From Octadecabacter sp. (GTDB lineage: Bacteria; Pseudomonadota; Alphaproteobacteria; Rhodobacterales; Rhodobacteraceae): a DNA stretch of 10,989 bases. The notes beneath the pieces are model-generated. The model saw nothing but the letters and a program-made list of their open reading frames with translations, ran no database searches and was not told where the DNA came from. How positions within the stretch are numbered: position 1 is the first letter of the stretch; every line of letters starts with the position of its first letter. The stretch lies in assembly GCA_018500065.2 (NCBI GenBank), contig JAHBAO020000307.1:1-10989 (forward strand), in the 5' to 3' direction. Shown here in pieces: positions 6,341 through 10,989 of this stretch. The translations under genes were made by a program, and so were the position numbers.

Positions 6341-6541
6341 GGTTTTCGCTCCGCCTGTTTCAATTCTACCCGATGGCTCGAATATCCGAACCAAGTGCGC
6401 AGCCTTAGTTGCTGCTTTGCCTTAGGTTATATATGTCCTTTTCAGCAAGATCACGCCACCGCTTCGTGAAATTTTTCAAACCGGCGGGGCATGGCCGATT
6501 TTAGACACCATATTGGTGTCAAACTGGGGGAAATTGACGCG
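6341..6541. promoter_or_regulatory. Divergent control region between the xerD operon and aroK
   Basis: These 201 bases must drive transcription both ways. For the minus operon a -10-like TAGAAT (6368-6363) is present, with only a poor -35 (TTCGGA, 16-base spacer). For aroK a T/A-rich TATATATG (6428-6435) could be a -10, with TTGCTG (6409-6414) as a weakly placed -35 and a short spacer of 13-15 bases. Neither promoter is firm. A perfect dyad at 6504-6520 precedes the aroK ribosome binding region. Confidence 0.4.
6504..6520. promoter_or_regulatory. Perfect 7-bp dyad just upstream of aroK
   Basis: GACACCA-TAT-TGGTGTC is a perfect inverted repeat with a 3-base centre. The flanks extend the symmetry partly (TTnGACACCA with TGGTGTCnAA). 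It ends 5 bases before the GGGGG of the probable aroK ribosome binding site (6526-6530). It could be a repressor site, or in RNA a hairpin controlling access to that site. No known consensus was recognised. Confidence 0.45.
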
Positions 6542-7126
6542 ATGATCGACCAAGACAGCACACAAACGCCGCAGATGGAGCAAACATTGCGCCGCACGGT
6601 GGTGCTTGTTGGTATGATGGGGTCGGGTAAAACCGCGATCGGGCGTGAATTGGCGCACCGTTTGAACGTGCCTTACGTTGATTCTGATGCCGAGATCGAA
6701 GCCGCTGCAAATGCGACCATCGCCGAGATTTTTGAACGCTCTGGCGAACCGTTCTTTCGTGATCGCGAAGCTGAGGTCATTGCGCGGCTGTTGCAATCAG
6801 ACCCCTGCGTTCTGTCAACAGGCGGCGGTGCATACCTCGCAGAGCGCAATCGTGCGGCGATTTCTGAACAAGGCGTCGCAGTTTGGCTGGATGCGGATCT
6901 TGACCTGCTTTGGGAGCGCGTCCGCCACAAAGACACAAGGCCGTTGTTGCGCACAGCTGACCCGTTTAAAACACTGAGCGAGATTTTTGAACAACGCGCG
7001 CCGGTCTATGCGCTGGCTGACATACGCGCTGAGGCAAAAGCGGAATTTTCCATTTATCAGATGACCGATGAGGTGTTGCGGGTTCTTGCAACGCGCCCTG
7101 ACGTTCTGGAGAGTACACATGATTGA
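6542..7126 (+). CDS. aroK: Shikimate kinase
   Basis: A 194-residue cytoplasmic enzyme that phosphorylates shikimate with ATP to shikimate 3-phosphate, the fifth step of the shikimate pathway. The Walker A motif is GMMGSGKT at 24-31. Shikimate-binding residues are D49 in VDSDAE, R73 in FFRDRE and the GGG at 94-96; the lid arginine is R133 in TRPLL, and R152 (QRAPVY) completes the site. The frame opens at 6491, but that ATG has its G-run only one base away. The ATG at 6542 (M-I-D-Q) is preceded by TGGGGGAAA, 8-11 bases off, and gives the normal length before VVLVGMMG; a third ATG at 6575 lacks a ribosome binding site. The choice between 6491 and 6542 is moderately sure. Its stop lies 8 bases inside aroB, so the two are translated together. 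Confidence 0.93.
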   Translation: MIDQDSTQTPQMEQTLRRTVVLVGMMGSGKTAIGRELAHRLNVPYVDSDAEIEAAANATIAEIFERSGEPFFRDREAEVIARLLQSDPCVLSTGGGAYLAERNRAAISEQGVAVWLDADLDLLWERVRHKDTRPLLRTADPFKTLSEIFEQRAPVYALADIRAEAKAEFSIYQMTDEVLRVLATRPDVLESTHD

Positions 7127-8231
7127 GACCGTCCACGTAGACCTTCCGGGGCGCGAATATGATGTGGTGATCGGGCCAGGATTGCTGACAGACGCGGGCG
7201 CACGCATCGCGCCGTTCTTGCGCCGCCCGCGTGTCGTCATCGTGACCGAGGAAAATGTGGCAGCACTGCATTTGAAGGCCCTTCAATCCGGCCTTGAGGC
7301 GACTGGAATTGCGTCAGAGGCGCTTGTGCTGCCCGCGGGTGAAAGTACCAAAAGCTGGCCGTTTCTTGAACAAACCGTTGAATGGCTGCTGGCCCAAAAG
7401 GTTGAGCGCGGTGATGTCGTCGTGGCTTTTGGGGGTGGTGTGATTGGGGATTTGGTCGGCTTTGCCGCCGCTGTTTTGCGCCGTGGCGTGCGCTTTGTGC
7501 AGATACCGACCTCGCTTTTGGCGCAGGTCGACAGCTCTGTTGGTGGCAAAACGGGGATCAACTCACCTGCAGGCAAGAACCTGATCGGCGCGTTTCATCA
7601 GCCGACATTGGTGCTGGCGGATACCGCATTGCTCGGCACGCTCACGCCTCGCGATTTCCTGTCTGGCTACGGCGAGGTTGTGAAATACGGGCTGCTTGGG
7701 GATGCTGAGTTTTTTGATTGGTTAGAGGCGCAGGGTCCGGCCTTGGCGGCGGGCGACATGAATGCCCGTGTGAGGGCGGTGAAGCGGTCCGTTGAAATGA
7801 AAGCCCGCATCGTTGAGCGTGACGAGACAGAGCAGGGGGATCGCGCCCTTTTGAACCTTGGACACACGTTCTGTCACGCGCTTGAAGCGGCCACTGGATA
7901 CAGCGACCGGTTGCTGCATGGTGAAGGCGTGGCCATTGGGTGCGCGATGGCGTTTGAAGTGTCTGCACGCATGGGGCTGTGTTCGCAAGAAAGCCCAAGC
8001 CGCGTGCGTGAACACCTGAAAGCGATGGGCATGAAGACCGACTTGGCCGATATTGATGGTGATTTGCCGGATGCCGAAGGCCTGCTTTCACTGATGGGGC
8101 AGGATAAAAAAGTCGTCGATGGACAGCTGCGCTTTATTCTGGCGCGTGCAATTGGCGATGCCTTTGTCACCCCCGATGTGCCTGCGGATGTGGTATTGTC
8201 CGTGTTAAATGACGGTTTCGCCTCTCGCTAA
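7119..8231 (+). CDS. aroB: 3-dehydroquinate synthase
   Basis: A 370-residue cytoplasmic enzyme that uses NAD+ and a divalent metal to convert DAHP to 3-dehydroquinate, the second step of the shikimate pathway. Length is normal for the family. The NAD-binding GGGVIGDLVGF lies at 105-115. The substrate and nucleotide loop LAQVDSSVGGKTGIN is at 134-148. The expected metal ligands are E186 (GYGEVVK), H249 (NLGHTFCHALE) and H267 (LHGEG). The start at 7119 is chosen because GGAGAG (7108-7113) lies 5 bases upstream; it overlaps the end of aroK by 8 bases. The frame is open further upstream inside aroK but without such a site. A bidirectional terminator begins 4 bases after the stop. Confidence 0.96.
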   Translation: MIETVHVDLPGREYDVVIGPGLLTDAGARIAPFLRRPRVVIVTEENVAALHLKALQSGLEATGIASEALVLPAGESTKSWPFLEQTVEWLLAQKVERGDVVVAFGGGVIGDLVGFAAAVLRRGVRFVQIPTSLLAQVDSSVGGKTGINSPAGKNLIGAFHQPTLVLADTALLGTLTPRDFLSGYGEVVKYGLLGDAEFFDWLEAQGPALAAGDMNARVRAVKRSVEMKARIVERDETEQGDRALLNLGHTFCHALEAATGYSDRLLHGEGVAIGCAMAFEVSARMGLCSQESPSRVREHLKAMGMKTDLADIDGDLPDAEGLLSLMGQDKKVVDGQLRFILARAIGDAFVTPDVPADVVLSVLNDGFASR

Positions 8232-8235
8232 AAGA

Positions 8236-8266
8236 AAACCCGCGATGGCATGTGCCACGCGGGTTT
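8236..8266. terminator. Bidirectional terminator between aroB and ssb
   Basis: AAACCCGCG (8236-8244) pairs with CGCGGGTTT (8258-8266) over 9 perfect base pairs. After one bulged A, TGGC pairs with GCCA around an ATGT loop. On the minus strand it is followed by TTTTCTTTT-type U-rich sequence, good for ending ssb transcripts. On the plus strand TTTCTGAATTTT follows, adequate for aroB. Confidence 0.85.
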
Positions 8267-8290
8267 CTGAATTTTAGGTATTGGTCAGGC

Positions 8291-8815
8291 TTAGAACGGG
8301 ATTTCGTCGTCCATATCGCCGCCACCGCCGCCGGAACTGTCTTGGTTACCGCCGCCATAGCCGCCGCCTTGGTCGCCACTACCGTAGCCACCTGCGCCGC
8401 CGCCATAGCCGCCACCTTGGTCACCACCACCGTAACCGCCACCACCACCTGAGCCGCCGTCGCCGCGGCCACCGATCATAGTCATAACGCCATCATAGCC
8501 CTGCAACACGATCTCTGTTGTGTACATGTCTTTGCCGGATTGGTCTTGCCACTTGCGGGTTTGCAGCTTGCCTTCGATGTAGACTGTCGAACCTTTCTTA
8601 AGGTACTGCTCGGCGACGCGCACAAGCCCTTCCTGAAAAATCGCAACGCGGTGCCATTCGGTTTTTTCGCGGCGTTCGCCTGTGTTTTTGTCTTTCCACG
8701 TTTCGGACGTGGCGATGTTCAGGTTGCAGACTTTGCCGCCATTCTGGAAGCTCCGCACCTCTGGGTCGCGCCCCAAATTACCGATGATCATGACTTTGTT
8801 AAGTGAACCGGCCAT
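8291..8815 (-). CDS. ssb: Single-stranded DNA-binding protein
   Basis: A 174-residue SSB, homotetrameric in this family, which coats single-stranded DNA during replication, recombination and repair. The OB-fold spans about 5-115 and opens with the typical LNKVMIIGNLGRDPEV (5-20). The DNA-stacking aromatics known from E. coli are present: W40, W54, F60, and W89 in place of W88. Residues about 116-167 are a glycine-rich linker with Tyr, Asp, Gln and Ser, containing a repeated GDQGGGYGGG unit. The tail DMDDEIPF is the acidic tip that recruits partner proteins. The start at 8815 has AAGGAG 8 bases upstream. The gene converges on aroB and diverges from the lytic transglycosylase gene. No LexA box of the alphaproteobacterial GTTC-N7-GTTC type was seen upstream. 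Confidence 0.96.
   Translation of the reverse strand: MAGSLNKVMIIGNLGRDPEVRSFQNGGKVCNLNIATSETWKDKNTGERREKTEWHRVAIFQEGLVRVAEQYLKKGSTVYIEGKLQTRKWQDQSGKDMYTTEIVLQGYDGVMTMIGGRGDGGSGGGGGYGGGDQGGGYGGGAGGYGSGDQGGGYGGGNQDSSGGGGGDMDDEIPF
8351..8440 (-). repeat. 48-bp period internal duplication in the ssb linker
   Basis: Two 42-base copies, 8351-8392 and 8399-8440, match at 37 of 42 positions with a 48-base offset. They encode the glycine-rich units GGYGSGDQGGGYGG and GGYGGGDQGGGYGG. Four of the five differences are at third codon positions or otherwise silent; one changes Ser to Gly. This points to an in-frame duplication of 16 codons in the SSB linker. Confidence 0.7.
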
Positions 8816-8978
8816 TACAGCGTCTCCTTGCTCGAATCTATTAAGAGTTGTTGACTGTTACATCACCTGAAACTGGTTAATGGAACCCTACGCAGGGCTG
8901 TGCGCCCGCAAAATGTACCATAAAGTGTGGAAACTGCCCTGCTGGTGGGCTATATGTGCGGAAACGTGGGGGCGATTT
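8816..8978. promoter_or_regulatory. Divergent control region between ssb and the lytic transglycosylase gene
   Basis: The 163 bases contain a minus-strand -10-like TAATAG (8843-8838) before ssb and a plus-strand TATATG (8951-8956) with TGGAAA 17 bases upstream (8928-8933) before the transglycosylase gene; both are weak matches. A GANTC site (GAATC, 8834-8838), the type methylated by CcrM in alphaproteobacteria, overlaps the ssb -10 candidate. Cell-cycle control of ssb through this site is only a suggestion. Confidence 0.35.
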
Positions 8979-9566
8979 ATGCGAGTAATTTGTTTTTTGG
9001 CGGGGTTCGCAACGGCAGTAACAGCAGTGCCTGTCACGGCAGATAGCCTGTCTACGCGTAACCGCACGACACTATTCAGCTCGCAACTTGATGTTTTGGA
9101 TGGCCGCGCGTCGTCGCAATACGCCAATTCAGTGCGCCTGCAGCCGCCACGTGTTGTGGTGCCCTCCGCCACCAACACAGGCCCGCAGTACAACGGAAGT
9201 TATCGTGGTCAGTTTTTGGATATGGCCAAGTCAGCGGCGCGGCGCAACCGCGTGCCTGAGGATTTGTTCCTAAGATTGGTGCAACAGGAAAGCGCCTGGA
9301 ACCCGAACGCGGTGTCCCATGCGGGCGCAATGGGCTTGGCGCAATTGATGCCCGGAACTGCGCAATATTTGCGGGTAAACCCCCGTGATCCTTATCAGAA
9401 TTTGGATGGTGGTGCACGCTACCTGCGCGAACAATATGACACATTTGGATCGTGGCGTTTGGCATTGGCCGCCTATAACGCAGGCCCGGGCGCTGTGCAG
9501 CAGCATGGCGGTGTGCCGCCGTATCGCGAGACGCGGAATTATGTCCGTGTAATCTGGGGCAGCTAG
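8979..9566 (+). CDS. Exported lytic transglycosylase (SLT domain)
   Basis: A 195-residue enzyme that cleaves peptidoglycan glycan strands, forming 1,6-anhydromuramic ends, in the periplasm. Residues 1-21 are a Sec signal peptide (MRVICFLAGF...VPVTA|DS). Residues 22-75 are a disordered linker. The SLT (goose-lysozyme-like) domain spans about 76-190, with catalytic E104 in QQESAWNPNAVS, the GAMGLAQLMPGTA motif at 116-128 and the AAYNAGPGAV motif at 164-173. The start at 8979 has GGGGG (8968-8972) 6 bases upstream and gives a proper signal peptide. The frame is open back to 8880, but that adds a Cys/Trp-rich stretch without a leader. It lacks a LysM or lipobox, so it is likely a soluble periplasmic enzyme. 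No strong plus-strand terminator follows; a weak CGGG/CCCG stem lies near 9611-9624. Confidence 0.9.
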   Translation: MRVICFLAGFATAVTAVPVTADSLSTRNRTTLFSSQLDVLDGRASSQYANSVRLQPPRVVVPSATNTGPQYNGSYRGQFLDMAKSAARRNRVPEDLFLRLVQQESAWNPNAVSHAGAMGLAQLMPGTAQYLRVNPRDPYQNLDGGARYLREQYDTFGSWRLALAAYNAGPGAVQQHGGVPPYRETRNYVRVIWGS

Positions 9567-9645
9567 CCCAAGTCTACACGCGCGCGATATAGAATTTCAC
9601 TTTGGAAATGCGGGTCGCGCCCCGTTATTAAGGCTCACCAAACAA

Positions 9646-9676
9646 AAAAGGCGCCACATCAACTGCGGCACCTTTT
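9646..9676 (-). terminator. Intrinsic terminator of the peptide-transporter ATPase gene
   Basis: On the minus strand AAAAGGUGCC (9676-9667) pairs with GGCGCCUUUU (9655-9646) over 10 base pairs including one U-G wobble, followed by TTTTTTGTTTGG. It begins 20 bases after the stop codon at 9697. In plus-strand RNA the wobble would be a C-A mismatch, so the minus direction is favoured, though some use by the convergent transglycosylase gene is possible. Confidence 0.85.
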
Positions 9677-9696
9677 GCTTTGATATCGCTTGAATT

Positions 9697-10989
9697 TTAT
9701 TCAGCTGCCATTTCGATAACAGGTTCCATATCGGCCAAGTCTGCATCGCTTAGGTGGCATTTCACTTGGTGACCGTCAGCAAGCATCCGAACAGGTGGTA
9801 CTTCGGTTTCGCAAAGCGACCTCCCGGCCTTGTCTTTCCAGTTGCACCGCGTCTGGAACGGGCAACCTGATGGTGGGTTCATGGCCGATGGAATGTCACC
9901 CTCAAGCACGATGTGCTTCTTCTTGATCTTGGTGTCGGCAATCGGAACTGCTGACAAAAGCGCCTCGGTATAGGGGTGGTATGGCGGTGCAAACACTTGA
10001 TCCGTTGACCCCATTTCCACGACATGCCCAAGGTACATTACCATAACGCGATCAGATAGATAGCGCACGATGCTCAGGTCATGGCTGATGAACAGCAGCG
10101 TGGTTTTGTGCTCGCGTTGGATTTCCATCAACAGATCCGTCACCGCGGCCTGAACCGACACGTCCAAAGCGGACACAGGTTCATCGGCCACCACGATCCG
10201 CGCATCACCCGCAAAGGCACGGGCGATCCCGACCCGTTGCTTTTGGCCACCTGACAACTGGCGCGGCATACGGTCGGCAAAGGCGCGTGGCAGTTTCACC
10301 AGATCGAGCAGGTCAAGCATGCGTGCGCGGCGTTCATTGTCGTTGTTGCCGATCTTGAAGATCTCAAGTGCGCGCATGATCTGCCGGCCGACCGTCATCG
10401 ACGGGTTCAGTGTATCAAACGGGCTTTGGAACACCATTTGTACATCCGCGATCGTCTTGGTGTCGCGGTTTTCAATCGGCACATCGCCAATGCTGTTGTT
10501 GTCGAGCAGGATTTCACCGTCGGTTGCTGTTTCAAGCCCCATTAGCACTTTCGCAAAGGTCGATTTACCGCATCCAGATTCACCAACAATCGCAAGCGTT
10601 TCGGATTCACGAGCCTCAAACGACAGCGTTTCGTTGGCTTTGACGACTTTCTTTGATCCACCTGAGAACAACGCGGATGCCGCGACCTCATAGTATTTCT
10701 TGAGGTTGTCCATTTTCAGGACAACGCGGCCTGGCGCTGGCTTTTCGGTCTGCGCGCCCGCAACAAGCGGTGCGTTCCAATCGATTTCATCATAACGCAG
10801 GCAACGGGTTTCGTGATCATCATCTGCGTCGCGCATCATAATGTGGCCTTGGTCGCACCGACCTTCTTCAAAATAGTCACAACGGGGTCCGAAATTGCAC
10901 CCGTTCGGGCGTTCATGGGGCAGTGGAAAATTGCCCGGAATGGCGACCAAGGGGCGCGCGTTCTTGTCTGCACCGGGCAGCGGGATCGA
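9697..10989 (-). CDS. Fused peptide ABC-transporter ATPase, C-terminal part (runs off right edge)
   Basis: The last 430 residues of a DppD-DppF-type double ATPase (compare YejF and GsiA), which powers uptake of di- or oligopeptides or related solutes. The frame is open to the right edge. The first visible residues (SIPLPG) and residues to about 65 are the C-terminal oligo_HPY-type tail of a first ATPase half, so this is one fused chain, not a gene starting near 10950. The second half has Walker A GESGCGKST (about 136-144), Q-loop Q188 (MVFQSPFDTLNP), signature LSGGQ (245-249), Walker B with D269 and E270, switch H303 (SHDL), and the HPYTEALLSAVP segment. Each half ends with four cysteines: C31, C37, C45, C63 and C376, C382, C393, C411 (visible-residue numbering). 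The substrate cannot be told; the permease and binding-protein genes are expected beyond the edge. It ends in its own terminator. Confidence 0.9.
   Translation of the reverse strand, partial: SIPLPGADKNARPLVAIPGNFPLPHERPNGCNFGPRCDYFEEGRCDQGHIMMRDADDDHETRCLRYDEIDWNAPLVAGAQTEKPAPGRVVLKMDNLKKYYEVAASALFSGGSKKVVKANETLSFEARESETLAIVGESGCGKSTFAKVLMGLETATDGEILLDNNSIGDVPIENRDTKTIADVQMVFQSPFDTLNPSMTVGRQIMRALEIFKIGNNDNERRARMLDLLDLVKLPRAFADRMPRQLSGGQKQRVGIARAFAGDARIVVADEPVSALDVSVQAAVTDLLMEIQREHKTTLLFISHDLSIVRYLSDRVMVMYLGHVVEMGSTDQVFAPPYHPYTEALLSAVPIADTKIKKKHIVLEGDIPSAMNPPSGCPFQTRCNWKDKAGRSLCETEVPPVRMLADGHQVKCHLSDADLADMEPVIEMAAE

Noticed and set aside
8252..8481. Plus-strand open frames rich in Ala, Thr, His and Arg opposite the ssb linker
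   Set aside because: They mirror the repeated glycine codons of the SSB linker and have no independent coding evidence.
8841..8855. CtrA-like site TTAA-N7-TGAC between ssb and the lytic transglycosylase gene
   Set aside because: The second half deviates from the TTAA expected of a CtrA site, and short AT-rich matches like this are common in promoters.
10948..10950. A start of the ABC ATPase at 10950
   Set aside because: The codon there is TTG, the frame stays open to the window edge, and the upstream residues fit the tail of a preceding ATPase half, so it is internal.

Overview
The window looks like the chromosome of an alphaproteobacterium of the Rhodobacterales (Roseobacter group). The pointers are family resemblance and gene order: a xerD cluster divergent from an aroK-aroB pair, a glycine-rich SSB ending in a DDEIPF-type tail, a DUF853 HerA-like ATPase, an IalB-like secreted protein and a fused two-domain peptide-transporter ATPase. 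The assignment rests on recognition, not on a search. The window is mostly core genome: no tRNA, rRNA, insertion sequence, prophage gene or CRISPR array was seen.

Layout. (1) 1-253, minus strand: the N-terminal part of a secreted, probably IalB-family protein that runs off the left edge. (2) 254-762: a 509-base gap without a firm gene. It holds a good minus-strand sigma70-type promoter (473-501), an adjoining dyad (502-518), a terminator-like hairpin downstream of that promoter (409-432), and a hairpin-rich plus-strand leader with a doubtful 26-codon small ORF (653-733). (3) 763-2313, plus: HerA/YjgR-like (DUF853) ATPase. (4) 2341-6340, minus: a probable four-gene operon, in transcription order a 50-residue one-helix membrane protein, a 521-residue secreted protein of unknown function, the tyrosine recombinase XerD, and a CNNM/CorC-type membrane protein with CBS domains. 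The first three overlap by 1 and 4 bases; the last follows after 63 bases. (5) 6341-6541: divergent control region with a perfect 7-bp dyad just before aroK. (6) 6542-8231, plus: aroK and aroB, overlapping by 8 bases (shikimate pathway). (7) A shared bidirectional terminator at 8236-8266 separates aroB from the convergent ssb (8291-8815, minus). (8) 8979-9566, plus: exported lytic transglycosylase, divergent from ssb. (9) 9697-10989, minus: the C-terminal part of a fused DppD-DppF-type ATPase, with its own terminator at 9646-9676, running off the right edge.

Functionally the genes cover aromatic amino-acid precursor synthesis (AroK, AroB), chromosome processing (SSB, XerD), envelope functions (lytic transglycosylase, CNNM-type protein, two uncharacterised envelope proteins, IalB-like protein) and peptide uptake. 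I see no convincing new multi-gene system. The less explained parts are the conserved-looking but uncharacterised pair upstream of xerD, the structured regulatory gap at 254-762, the dyad before aroK, and the two four-cysteine motifs of the transporter ATPase.
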